64,000 nt of DNA, taken from NCBI GenBank assembly GCA_037127255.1, contig JBANSL010000009.1:22594475-22658474 (forward strand), written 5' to 3'. Each line of letters begins with the position of its first letter. The first letter of the stretch is position 1. The notes under the pieces were generated by a model. That model searched no databases, was not told where the DNA came from, and saw nothing but the letters and a program-made list of their open reading frames with translations. Of the stretch, positions 34,630 through 46,293 are shown piece by piece. Source of the DNA: Persicaria tinctoria (taxonomy: Eukaryota > Streptophyta > Magnoliopsida > Caryophyllales > Polygonaceae). The translations under genes and the position numbers were made by a program.

Positions 34630-35755
34630 TCATAGTGTTCAGTTGAATTTTGGACCGAGGAAGAACGTTGGGTCCCTGAAAAACCTTACAATAGTATCTA
34701 CCTTTTCAGCTGAAAGATCAGTGTTTTCTAAAAGGTAATCCTTTGGTGCCTTGGCAATAGCTTCAATTGACCCAATGGCTTGACTCAGCTGGTGAAAAAA
34801 GAGTGTATTTCATTAGTTCACAAGGTTCAACTGTGAATATGGAATCCACCAGCAGGTAACACAAAAGCCTTGTTATGCGTTTATGGTAAATGTGGACCGT
34901 TCACAAGAGGTTGATTAATCATGAAGCTGCCTTATAAGATATATCCTTAGTATTATCATCATTTTATAGTGAGGTTCTAGGTAAAAGCATCCAAGCTATT
35001 GTTGAGCTACAACTTGGATGCTATTCTAGACATCAAGATTGAAAAAGTCACTCACAGAATATGGAATCATAAGCTAATACCTATTAGAAAGACACAAGCC
35101 AGGCCAAATTAAAGTTCTAACTTTACAAGTACAGCTGGATTACCGAGTTTGCATCATGGGTGTCCAAGCCTGGTATTGAAGTGACAACCCTTATAAAAGC
35201 ATTCGTTGATTGCATAGCTTGCTTCCTCTAAATCCACAAGAGGAAATCATTACTGATTAAGCATACAAACAAGAATAGATATATACTTTGACAAGACAAC
35301 CATGGGATTAACTAACCTCATCTTTCATCCGATTGATGACATCCTGTTGTTTGCAGACTACAACAGAAATCTTTGGTTAGGAAAAAGGGATGATGGAAGA
35401 AACTCAATCCTCAGGTAGCAGGGCTCACCTCCAAGACAATGTGCGATCTTCACAATTTTTCAAACCCCATCTCCAAATCGAGAACTGGCACAAAAGGTGG
35501 TCTTCCAATATCAAAACTAGACCTTCAAAATATATGAACATAAAAACCTTGTCAAGATCAGCTGCGACAACAAGATGACCCGCAGGAAAAAGAGAAGAAA
35601 CAACGTGAATTCAGTTACCTACTTGAAGTAGGAGTGAAGATGGCGAAAAGAGAAGCATCGAACAAACCTGAGATTGTGAGATCCCTAATTGAACGAAGCC
35701 GGAAAACCACAAATCTATACCTTCATACTTGTCAAAGGCCCTGTACCTGCAAAAT
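34630..35755 (-). pseudogene. Captured exons of an unidentified gene
   Basis: On the minus strand, exon-like stretches with splice-like borders read, from right to left, FDKYEGIDLWFSGFVQLGIS (about 35670-35750), SFDIGRPPFVPVLDLEMGF (about 35470-35525), QQDVINRMKDE (about 35325-35360), MQSTNAFIRVVTSIPGLDTH (about 35140-35220) and [20 protein letters not shown] and onward (about 34640-34795). They look like consecutive exons of one gene in order, but I cannot name it. They lie in the inverted-repeat element, next to a ClpP fragment. Confidence 0.4.
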
Positions 35756-36020
35756 CAATTCGCCACCAAAAGATCCCCAAATTCAATGACAGATGAAATC
35801 GATTCATTCAGTCATTCAATCACAGAATGCCACTCTAAATGAAGAAGGCAGTACAACTCTATAACGGAGGCTTTATTATCTCAATTCTAACGAAACCTAA
35901 GCAAATAATCGCAGGGAAAGACAACCCTAAACCTGAAAATTGACGTTTGACAACAGTAGAGGGGATTGAATTGAATGCATCGGAAGAGAAAACAGGTGCA
36001 GTGAAAGAAAGATGGCAAAC

Positions 36021-36283
36021 CTGAGAGCCGATGAAGATGATTCTTTGACGGAGAAGCATATTGGTACTCAGTCAAATTCTTCGAATCGGGGCAAAACTGG
36101 GGGAGCGGAAGGACGATGCCCCTGGATCGGGAGATGAGGCCGGCATCGCAGGGAACTGCTCGGTAGGGGTGTGGTCATCGACGCCGACGGTGTGGATTGA
36201 GAGAGGTGTTGGAGCGTCGGTCGAATCGAAGGCAAGAGGAGGGTCAGGCGAGAGGAGGAAGAAGGGTTTTTCTCATTTTTCAC
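36021..36283 (-). pseudogene. Captured 5' exon of a plastid Clp protease subunit (ClpP3-like)
   Basis: The minus strand has a Ser/Pro-rich, transit-peptide-like start (MKNEKNPSSSSRLTLLLPSI at 36283) ending in LPRFEEFD, then after a frame break MLLRQRIIFIGSQ up to a possible GT donor at 36020. FEE(L/F)D..NMLLRQRI.F.GSQ is the start of the mature chloroplast ClpP3/ClpP4-type subunit. A two-base shift and a TGA separate the two halves, and the catalytic Ser/His exons are absent. In its source gene the product is a stromal protease core subunit. Confidence 0.7.
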
Positions 36284-36434
36284 TGTTTGAGCCCCGGTTC
36301 GGTTTTTTTTTTAAAAAAAAAAATGGTCTGGTTCAGTTTTTTTAATGATAAACCCGCGCCAGCTAACCATTAAAAGCTCTATTTTCAATTTAAACAAATT
36401 TTTCATCTTAAGCCCCATTTTCACTTTAACCTCC

Positions 36435-36541
<107 letters not shown>

Positions 36542-36874
36542 CTAGTACGGAGTACTGTATATATTGGCTAGTACAGTAGTGCATAACGCCGGACCCAGAG
36601 CAGGCGAAAGAGTGAAGGAGAAGGAGACATCAATCTCGTACATTAATGTTTAATTTGATGGATATATATATGTTTACCAGTATCATCTCAATAATTCACC
36701 AGTATATGGTCAGTCTAGTATTTGCTTGTCTTTTCGATCGATCAGTTTACATTAAAATCTTTCATATTGGACTTAATTGTCTCGGGTAGGTGATGGATGC
36801 TTAGAGGTTCTCCATTGCTTGGGTCCAATATGATTTACTCCCACCAACCATTTGAATCGATCTGAATAGATTTA

Positions 36875-37033
36875 TATTGAGATATATTAGGATATTTGTT
36901 AAATATATCTTTCCTTATGTCTTTATCATATATTATCTAATTATGATAGAATTTCTCTCCTACATGCATGTATCTATTTAATCAAGTTCAATCAATGAGA
37001 AAATCAACTTTTTCAGCCTCAAATAATTCTTCA
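36875..37033 (+). repeat. 5' LTR of the split Copia
   Basis: 159 bases. Shares GATATATTAGGATATTTGTT and the end AATAATTCTTCA with the 3' LTR at 53396-53550. Confidence 0.9.
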
Positions 37034-37132
37034 TGGTATCAGGCTTAACAACGATCCACTAAACCCTAACCCTGTCGACGGCTCAATCCACCGCCACCGC
37101 CACCTTCTTCCGCCAACACCACCGCCGAACTC

Positions 37133-38325
37133 ATGGCTCAACCGCCAGTGGCCCTTACTCCCGCCTCTCCCTATTACCTTCATCCCTCGGATCATCCGGG
37201 TCTCTCTATTTGTCCGGTGATTCTCAAAGGGGACAACTATCAAGAATGGATTGTCGCTATGAAGAACGCCTTCTCTGCAAAACGCAAAGATGGTTTCATT
37301 GACAGATCCATAACCCAGCCGGCTGCCGCCTCTTCCGATCATCAATATTGGAGGCCTGTCAATGCAATGCTGATTGGATGGATTGCTCAGTCTATTGAGC
37401 CCTCTCTTCGATCTACCCTCACCTATTTCTCCACTATCAAGGAGCTCTGGGACGATCTCTCTCAACGTTTCTCTATCGGTAACGGCCCTTGAATTCTGTA
37501 GTTGAGATCTAAAATCGCTCGCTGCCGACAAGATGGTCAGTCAGTTTCGGCCTACTTCGGCCGTCTTACCAAACTATGGAAGGAACTTGATTCTCACCTG
37601 GCTCCTCGTGCTTGCACCTGTGGCAACCATGTCAAATAACGGGATGAAGAGCGGACTCATCAGTTTCTCATGGGTCTTGATGATGGTACTCTTCGTTCTA
37701 CCGGTGTCGCTCAAGATACTCTACCCGGCCTCAACAAAGTGCATTCACTCGCCGTTCAAGAAGAGCGGATGCTGTCTATGCGGACCACTCAGCAGCCAAC
37801 TCTGGACGCCCTCGCCTTCTCTGCCCAGCGTCGTCCGTCTTGCCCGTCTTCCACCCCAGTCGACAAAAGCTCCCTGTTTTGTGTTCACTGCAACAAAACC
37901 GGTCATGACTCCACCTCCTGCTTCAAGATTGTGGGATACCCGGACTGGTGGAACAACGGCCGCGTCGTCGCTAATCCGGCTACAGGCGCGCCTCCGCCTA
38001 AACCGAAGCCCTCTACAACATCTTCTGATTCGGGTGCTGGACGGGGTCATGGGAAGGTCACTACTGCCAACGCCAACTCCATTCTCACGCCTTCTCCGTC
38101 ATCTTCTGGCTCTCACAATCTCACCGCTTCTGATCGAGCCGGCATCACCCTCACCAACGAACAATGGGACCGCATGCTCTCCATGTTTCAGCAGTTCAAT
38201 ACTAAGTCCGGGAATGACACTCTAGCAGGTATTGCCTCTACCCCTAAGATTCTTGACAGTGGCGCCTCGATTCATATGACTGGTGATCGTTGGTTCCTCC
38301 GAGATCTCCACACCGTCGATGAATG
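37133..38325 (+). pseudogene. Copia gag and protease, frameshifted
   Basis: The ATG at 37133 opens a gag N-terminus (LKGDNYQEWIVAMKNAFSAK). A stop at 37490-37492 and a frame change near 37500 and again near 37640 split it. The later part in frame 37670-38326 has a CCHC zinc knuckle (CVHCNKTGHDSTSC, near 37880-37921) and the aspartic protease motif ILDSGASIHMTG (near 38250). These would pack RNA and cleave the polyprotein in the particle. The frame then runs into a tandem duplication at 38325. Confidence 0.9.
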
Positions 38326-38678
38326 ACAAGTCAAGTATCCAGACGTCGACACTATCTCCGTCAATCAGGTTGGCTTAATCGCTCTTTGTGATTCTTTTGA
38401 TATCACTGCGCTTTATGTTCCCGGCCTTCAATGTCATCTTATCTCTCTTGGTTGTTTGACTGCTGATTTACGTTGTGTTGTCACATTAACTGACAAGCTT
38501 TGACAAGTCAAGTATCCAGACGTCGACACTATCTCTGTCAATCAGGCTGGCTTAATCGCTCTTTGTGATTCTTTTGATATCACTGCGCTTTATGTTCCCG
38601 ACCTTCAATGTCATCTTATCTCTCTTGGTTGTTTGACTGCTGATTTACGTTGTGTTGTCACATTAACTGACAAGCTTT
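38325..38678 (+). repeat. 177-bp tandem duplication in Copia pol
   Basis: GACAAGTCAAGTATCCAGAC starts at 38325 and again at 38502, and the two 177-base copies are nearly identical (differences near 38360/38537 and 38421/38598). 177 is divisible by three, but a TGA at 38326-38328 stops the protease frame at its start. Confidence 0.92.
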
Positions 38679-39396
38679 GTGTGATTCAGGACCGCACTTT
38701 GAAGACGCTAATTGGAGTGGGTGAGTGTCGAAATAGGATCTATGGGCTCTGCTGGGCTTCGTCGATCAACCATCTTGGCATCAGCAACCCCGTTTGCCAC
38801 ACTACCCATGCCGAATCCCCTTTCCTCTGGCATCGAAGACTCGGACACCCTTCTTTTTCATTGCTTTCTTCATTTTCAAAACTTTCTAGTCTTAGTCTAC
38901 AAATCAATACTTTACCTCGTGATGTCTGCTACAAAGCAAAACAAACTCGCCTTTCCTTTCCTATTAGTATGTCAAATGCTTCGGCATCTTTTGATTTAAT
39001 TCACTGCGATATTTGGGGTCCTTATCGTATTCTCTCTTCATCTGGCGCCTCTTATTTCCTCACTATTGTTGATGATTTTTCCCGCGCCACTTGGGTCTAT
39101 CTTATGACTCACAAATCAGAGGTTTCCCATTTATTAAAGCAATTTTACAGCTTCACAATCACCCAATTTCACAAAACCATAAAGTGTATTCACAGTGATA
39201 ACGGGTCTGAGTTTCTTGCCCTTCGTCCCTACCTTGCCGATTATGGCATTCTCTTTGAGTCCTCCTATATCGCCACACCTCAGCAGAATGGTCGTGTCGA
39301 GCGCAAACATCGACATATCCTCAATGTCGCTCGCGCTATCATGTTTCAAACCCACCTTCCGTTTCAGTTTTGGGGGGAGTGCACACTCACTGCTTG
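38633..39396 (+). pseudogene. Copia GAG-pre-integrase and integrase, interrupted
   Basis: Contains LWHRRLGHPS (GAG-pre-integrase), then the integrase core with its acidic triad visible in HCDIWGP, SDNGSEF and PQQNGRVERKH. The reading frame is cut at 39397 by insertion of the Gypsy and resumes at 51246 ([27 protein letters not shown]). The codons at the junction use the GCTTG target duplication. Confidence 0.93.
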
Positions 39397-40621
39397 TGAC
39401 AGAGCATTATTAGTGTTGCATTATAGAATGCATTTAGCATAATTTAGTTGTGAATAGTGCATATTTTAGTTACAATTACATGTTTACCTGTGGTGTTGGA
39501 AGAGGCGGAATCTACATGATTTTATGGTTTATTTCAGGTATAGTAGATTGAAGGTGGAATGAATCAGAAAAGAGCGGAAATAATCTAAGGTAAATGCATA
39601 GGAGCTGCTGGAGTAACAAAAGGAGAGCTCGGAAGAATCGCTGGCCGCCCCGCAGCATCGCTGGCCGCCCCGCGGCTCGAAGAGAGAAACAGAAGACTTC
39701 GCTGATCGCCGGCCGCGGGGCGGCCCCTGCAGAAACTAAACATTAATTCCGGATTTTTACTTAGGGTTTGATCTAGTTATTTCGGCTGACTTTCATAAGA
39801 CTATTTACGGCTTTTTCTAGTTATTCTTTCATTCACCTTATGCACATTATTCCATTGTTGAGAGCGCCGTTGAGCATGAGCAACTAAACTCTCAAGGTTT
39901 CGCCTACGATTTGGATCTTTGATTGTTGAATTGTGAGTTTCTTAATCTAGTTCTTATTCCTATTGCAATGTTTTGACTTCTTTGTGCTTAATTGCTTGAA
40001 TTTGTTTTATTCTCTCTGGCCTGATCAACTAGTTAGAGTAGATTCATTCAATTGTTAGGGTTTTGCAGATTCCTAGTTGCGAACCTTAACCCAAGTGGCA
40101 ATCATATCCCTTTAGGACTCGTAAGACTAATTGGATGTGTAGGAAGTTGAATACATGTTGAATATCGACTCGTAGCTTGATATTATGTGTACCTTGGTTA
40201 ATTCATAATCTTAATGCTATCTCTAGGTTGAATCTTAACCGTGTTAGGGTTGTTTAGAGATAAGGGTTGCTAGGACTCGTAGGACTAGTAATTTACCTAA
40301 GATCTGAACAAGGACATTGATAGGAAAAGACAAGAACTAGAGGTTGAAACAAGGATCGAATTCATCAATCGAAGTGATAAATTGTAGGTGAACCTATTTC
40401 TCTCCACTGAATTCTACAATCTATTTACTTTGTTTGCTTGCTTCCGCTTTGATAAAAGGCGGATCTTTTCACACCAAAAACCCCCATCTTCTTACTAGCG
40501 ATTAGAATTGATACTTGAATTGAATAGTTTTCCCTGTGGATCGATCTCTTGCTTACACACTATACTAGTTGTGAGTTTGAGTATTCTTTGGCAAGAACAA
40601 TGACAGGTTTTCCTCTTGTCA
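39397..40621 (+). repeat. 5' LTR of the Athila-like element
   Basis: 1225 bases, TGACAGAGC to TTGTCA. Holds three copies of a GGCCGCCCCGCGGC-like motif at 39638-39727, one of them inverted. Confidence 0.93.
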
Positions 40622-40623
40622 AA

Positions 40624-40640
40624 TTTGGCGCCGTTGCCGG
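40624..40640 (+). other. Primer-binding site (tRNA-Asp)
   Basis: TTGGCGCCGTTGCCGGGG starts two to three bases after the 5' LTR; it is complementary to the 3' end of plant tRNA-Asp (ending CCCCGGCAACGGCGCCA). Confidence 0.85.
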
Positions 40641-40840
40641 GGAACTCTTATTGAATTCTTGTGTGGTTTTAATTGCTAATTTTGGTGTGGACCACCTATA
40701 TGGTCCACACTCGTGCTACTAACTCATCTTTATTGTCTATAGATTCGGAGATTGAGAGGACTCTCTCTAGATTGAGGCGAGAAGCTCGTGATCACTTTCG
40801 CGAGTTACCTTTCGATTAAGGAGAAGAAGAGAGTATAGAG

Positions 40841-41972
40841 ATGGCTGCTAACGATGATAATCGAACGCTGAAGGAGCTCACTACACCAAACTTAGCCCAA
40901 CAACCATTGGCTATCGTGTTCCCTGAACTTGATGAAGGTGTCAATTTTGAGCTAAAGTCTGGGGTGATTCATCTCTTACCCAAATTCCATGGGTTGAGTG
41001 GTGAGGACCCCCACAAGCACTTATCTGAGTTCCATACTGTCGTGGTGGGGATGAACCCAGGCAACGTCACGGAGGAGCAAATCAAGTTAAGGGCATTCCC
41101 CTTTTCTCTAAAGGACACTGCTAATGAGTGGTTCTACTACTTGCCACCAGGTTGAACAGTCTAAAGAAGGAAATCAGCAGCATTGACCAGCAGGCTAGAG
41201 AGACACTTTCCTGCAACCAAGTTGAACAGTCTAAAGAAGGAAATCAGCAGCATTGACCAGCAGGCTAGAGAGACACTCTATGAGTACTTTGAGCGCTTCA
41301 AGAAGCTTTGCTCTAGTTGCCCTCGCCATGGTTTCTCAAAGAACGATTTAGTGCTCTTTCTATTCAATGGATTGCTTGACGAGGAGCGCAAGACGGTGAA
41401 CTCTGCCTGTGGAGGCAACATCTTGAACAAAACACCCAATGCTACTTGGGAGGTGTTTTCAGAGCTTGCTGATGGCTCTAGACAATTCAGCAAGGGACTT
41501 CATGCTAGAGGGGTACTCGTCGTTGACTCCTCAACTTCCGCATTACATAGCGATGTGGCTGAATTGAAGGATATGATGAAAAGGTTCATGCTACAAGGAA
41601 CCCCACAACAAATTAAGGCATGTGGCATTTGCGCTGATCTTTATCACCCGACGGACACTTGCGCCAAATGTAGAGCTGAATGCCATGGGGAACTTTGTTC
41701 CTCAGCGACCCAGGTATTGTAACTATGCTAATCCCAATCAATACAATAACAACTATAATGCAGGTTACTAGGGGTATGGCTATGGTAATAACCAAGCCCC
41801 TTTCAATCCACAAGGAGGACCCCATTTCAGATCTCAGCAACAATTTGATCAAAGATAGAGAGGACCTCCACCAACTGATGATCAATCCAATGAGGATCCT
41901 CTCAAAGCTCTCACAAAGATCGTCCTGGGTCAAGCTATTCACCAAAAGACACATAATGAGCATCAAAAGAAT
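40841..41972 (+). pseudogene. Athila-type gag, rearranged
   Basis: MAANDDNRTLKELTTPNL at 40841 opens a gag with the retrotransposon gag domain (EQIKLRAFPFSLKDTANEWF, RETLYEYFERFKKLCSSCP, LFNGLLDEERK). At 41151-41277 a 57-base block (GTTGAACAGTCTAAAGAAGG onward) occurs twice, 70 bases apart, which breaks the frame and replaces part of the domain. A frameshift near 41680 and stops near 41769 and 41857 split the C-terminal part from pol. Gag would form the particle. Confidence 0.88.
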
Positions 41973-44900
41973 TTGGAGAAGCAACTTAGCCAATTGGCTC
42001 AATTGCTGAGCGAAATGCAGGCTAAGGACTCAGGAAAGCTACCATCTCAAACGGCGGTGAATCCCAAGGAGAACGTCAGCGTTGTGACGCTAAGAAGTGG
42101 TAAGGAACTGATTACCACTCCCAATAATGATGCTAACATAGAGGATTTTGAAACAGGTGCGAACGAAGAGGAAGAAGATGTTCGCAATCGCCAGCCGCCC
42201 TGCGGCACCTCTGAGCCGCCCCGCGGCCAAGGCGATTCTGACGATGCGGAAAATCGCCGGCCGCCCCGCAGCCTCTCCAGTGACTCCTCTGACGGGTATG
42301 TTCGACCTGATTTCCCCCCTCTTAATTCTTTTAAACCTGTTCCTCCCTTTCCAGAAGCACTCAGAGACACAAAAAGACCAGACAATGACAAAGAGATCTT
42401 TGAGACGTTCAGTAAGTACGAGGTAAACATCCCTTTACTCAATCTGATTAAAAGTATTCCTCGTTATGCCAAATTTCTCAAGGAACTTTGCATAATAAAG
42501 AGGAATCAAAAGTTGAAGGGGAAGCAGAAAATTAAGGTAAGCGAACATGTGTCTGCTGTGTTTCAAAAGCGTATGCCTAAGAAATGTAGCGACCCTGGCA
42601 TGTTCACAATCCCATGTGTAATAGGTGAAACTAAGTTTGATAAAGCTTTGTTAGACTTGGGTGCATCTATTAATGTTCTACCTTATTCTCTGTATGAATC
42701 ATTGGGTTTAGGACCTTTGCATGAGACTAGAGTGGTAATCCAACTAGCTGATCGATCAAATGCTTTTCCTAGAGGCATAGTTGAGGATGTTTTAGTTATG
42801 GTTGACAATTTGATCTTTCCAGCTGATTTCTTTGTCTTGGACATGGAGCATGGTAACCAAGAGGCTCCTATTCTGCTAGGAAGGCCCTTTTGAAAGACTG
42901 CTAGAACAAAAATTGATGTGTATTCTGGTTCTTTGACTATGGAATTCGATGGTGAGAAGGTTGAATACAATATATATGATGCAATGAAATTCCCTTCTGA
43001 TGATCATTCCTTATGCTTTATGGATGTCATTGATACTTGTATGCATGATACCTTTGACATGAGTTGTGTAGATGACCTGCATGTAGCTTTAGAAACTCCT
43101 ATTGAGGAGTTCTCATTGAATTATGCTTTATCCACTAACTTGCAGGATACCATAAGAGAATTGTCTTCCCTCCCTTCCAAATCGCAAGAAGAAACCTTTA
43201 TGGCATTAACCATTCCAAATAAAAAGCTCTTACCTTCTATCGTACAGGCACCTGAAGTTGAGCTCAAGCCTCTTCCTGAGCATCTGAAATATGCATTTGT
43301 AGGGGAGGGTGACACCTTGCCTGTCATCATCTCTAACAAGCTTACCAAAGAACATGAAGATAGGTTGGTAGGAGTGCTCAAAGAGCATAAGACATCTCTG
43401 GGATGGACAATAGCGGATATCAAGGGAATCAGCCCAGCTACTTGCATGCACATGATCTTATTAGAAGAGGGAGCAAAACCTTCAAGGCAACCTCAATGGA
43501 GACTCAACCCACCTATGATGGATGTAGTGAAGAAGAAGGTGCTCAAACTCCTTCAGGCAGGTATGATCTATCCCATCTCTGATAGTCAATGGGTTAGTCC
43601 AACACAGGTAGTACCAAATAAGGGAGGCATTACAGTGGTTGAGAATCAAGAAGGTGAGTTTGTCCCTACCAGAGTCCAATCAGGCTAGAGAGTTTGCATC
43701 GATTATCGTAAGTTGAATGCGGTAACTCGAAAAGATCACTTTTCCTTACCTTTCATTGATCAAATGCTTGAAAGACTTGCTAGTCGTCCATATTACTGCT
43801 TTCTAGATGGATATTCAGGGTAATTTCAGATAGCCATCGCACCAGATGATCAAGAGAAAACAACATTCACTTGTCCGTTTGGCACTTTTGCATATCGCAG
43901 AATGCCTTTTGGCTTGTGCAACGCTCCTGGGACATTCCAACGATGTATGGTAAGTATCTTCTCTGAATATATAGAGCAATTTATTGAGGTCTTTATGGAT
44001 GATTTTACAGTCCATGGTGATAGTTTTGATGCTTGCCTCAACCATTTGGCGCTTGTGCTTAGAAGATGTGTTGACACTAATTTAGTGCTCAATTCAGAAA
44101 AGTGTCACTTTATGGTTGAGGAAGGCATTGTTTTGGGTCACATTGTCTCCCATAAAGGGATTGAGGTTGATAAGGCAAAGATTGACATCATTCAATCATT
44201 GCCTTATCCTACTAATGTGCGTGAAGTTCGTTCCTTTTTAGGCCATGCAGGATTCTACCGCGGGTTCATTAAGGACTTTTCAAAGATCACCTCACCCTTG
44301 TGCGAGCTGCTGAAGAAGGAGGTTACATTTGCCTTTGATGAGGAGTGCGGGACGGCGTTTGATGAGTTAAAGACTTGTCTTACTAGTGCATCAATCATAC
44401 AAGCACCAAATTGGTCTCACCCGTTCGAATTGATGTGTGATGCTAGTGACTATGCTGTGGGAGCCGTGCTTGGAAAAAAAGAAGGGAGAAGCTCTCATGT
44501 CATATACTATGCATCTATGACCCTGAATGGAGCTAAAAGGAAATACTCAACCGCAAAAAAGGAACTTCTTGTTGTAGTTTTTGCACTTGAGAAATTTAGA
44601 TCTTATTTACTTGGTACCAAAGTTATTGTGTATACTGATCATGCAGCACTTCGTTACTTTTTGATGAAGAAAGAGGCTAAGCCAAGACTGATTAGATGGA
44701 TCTTTCTTTTAAGCGAGTTTGACATTGAAATCAAGGACAAAAAGGGTGATGAGAACCTAGTTGCTGACCATCTAAGTCGTATTATGCAGAAGGAGAATGG
44801 ACAAGAAGGCATATTGGGGCTCTTTCCTGACGAAGAGCTTCTACAAGTCTTCGCAATCGCCAGCCGCCCCGCGGCCACCCCATGCCCCCCCGCGGCCGAG

Positions 44901-45065
44901 TCCTCGGAGAAGATTTCCTTCGCAATCGCCGGCCGCCCCGCGGCCTCTGCAGAATCTGAACTCCAATCCCTCCTCAAGGTGAGTTCTCTTCCACGCCCTT
45001 GGTTTGCTAACTTGGTCAACTTTTTAGTGTCAGAAGAGTTTCCACCCAACTCTTCAAAGGCTTAG
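41973..45065 (+). pseudogene. Gypsy pol: protease, reverse transcriptase, RNase H
   Basis: One reading frame throughout, with in-frame stops at 42891 (TGA), 43686 (TAG) and 43821 (TAA). Protease: DLGASINVLPYSLYESLG near 42655. Reverse transcriptase: [68 protein letters not shown] (catalytic MDD near 43995). RNase [46 protein letters not shown]. Two stretches of the GC-rich element motif lie inside the coding frame (42187-42275 and 44855-44945). Only point stops separate it from a continuous polyprotein. Confidence 0.93.
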
Positions 45066-45140
45066 AAGGACAAGATACGCCACGATGCTCGCTTCTACGT
45101 TTGGGATGACCCTTACCTATGGAAGCATTGCGCCGATCCA

Positions 45141-46293
45141 GTGATACGTCGGTGTCTCCCCGACAATGAGGTACAATCTGTCCTTAAGTTTTGTCATTCC
45201 CATGAATGTGGTGGACACTTTGGACCACAAAAGACAGCTAGGAAGGTACTTGATGCAGGATTCTTTTGGCCACATATATTTTGTGATTCATATGCTTTTT
45301 GCAAATCCTGTGATCGTTGTCAGAGAGTTGGGAATCTTTCTAAGAGGAATGAGATGCCACAAACTCGCATGATATTTTGTGAAATTTTTGATGTTTGGGG
45401 CATTGACTTCATGGGACCATTCCCTAACTCCTTTGGAAACTTATATATTTTGCTTACGGTGGACTACGTCTCCAAATGGGTGGAGGCGAAGGCCACCAGA
45501 ACTGATGATTCAAAAGTAGTTGCAGGTTTCCTCAAGGAGCTATTCTCTAGATTTGGAGTTCCAAAAGCACTAATCGGTGATAAAGGGACTCATTTCTGCA
45601 ACAAGACTATGAGTGCGCTCTTAAAGAAGTATCATGTGACTCAGAGGGTGTCTACTGCATACCACCCCCAGACCAATGGGCAAGCTGAGGTGTCTAATCG
45701 CGAGATAAAGACGATCTTGGAGAAGACTGTTGCCCCAAACAGGAAAGATTGGAGTTTCAGACTTGATGATGCTCTATGGGCTTATCAAACGGCTTACAAG
45801 ACTCCCATTGGGATGTCTCCGTTTAGATTAGTCTATGGAAAGGCTTGCCATCTTCCTATCGAGCTTGAACATAAAGCATATTGGGCGGTGAAGCAGTGCA
45901 ACATGCAGATTGATGAAGTTGGGGAGTTCAGGAAACTACAGCTGCAGGAGTTGGAAGAGTTGAGATTGGATGCCTATGATAACTCCGTCACCTACAAGGA
46001 GAAGACAAAGGCATGGCACGATAACCATATCTTGCGAAGGACTTCAAAGTTGGGGAAAAGGTCCATCTATTTCAATCGCGCCTACAACTCTTCCCAGGTA
46101 AGCTTCGTTCTAGATGGATAGGACCATATATGATTACTAATGTCTTTTCTCATGGTGCAGTAGAACTACTAAATGAGAGGAATGGAGACATCTTCAAGGT
46201 AAATGGTCATAGAGTTAAACCCTATTATGAGAATTTTGTCAAACAGGACGGTGATGAGTTGGTTCTTACTGAACCAAGTGCTGAGGATAATTA
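45141..46293 (+). pseudogene. Gypsy integrase
   Basis: HHCC zinc domain ([10 protein letters not shown] ... CKSCDRCQ), then the catalytic core with [18 protein letters not shown] and [12 protein letters not shown] giving the D, D, E residues, then [19 protein letters not shown]. It continues the same frame as pol after a TAG at 45063-45065. A frameshift near 46040 moves the C-terminal part ([20 protein letters not shown]) to another frame, ending at 46293. The enzyme would insert cDNA in the nucleus. Confidence 0.92.

Larger units (their letters stand above)
29881..36431. mobile_element. Inverted-repeat DNA transposon carrying gene fragments, about 6.55 kb
   Basis: The left end GGTTGAAATGAAAACGGGGC and the inverse of the right end, GGTTAAAGTGAAAATGGGGC, match, and the similarity continues for about 70 bases (GCTTAAAGTGAAAAATATGC / GCTTAAGATGAAAAATTTG). 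Both ends abut (TA)n tracts, so the target duplication cannot be read. No transposase frame found. Inside are exon pieces of unrelated host genes, which is the make-up of Pack-type elements. Class (Mutator-like or other) is inferred only from the GG ends, long terminal repeats and gene cargo. Confidence 0.68.
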
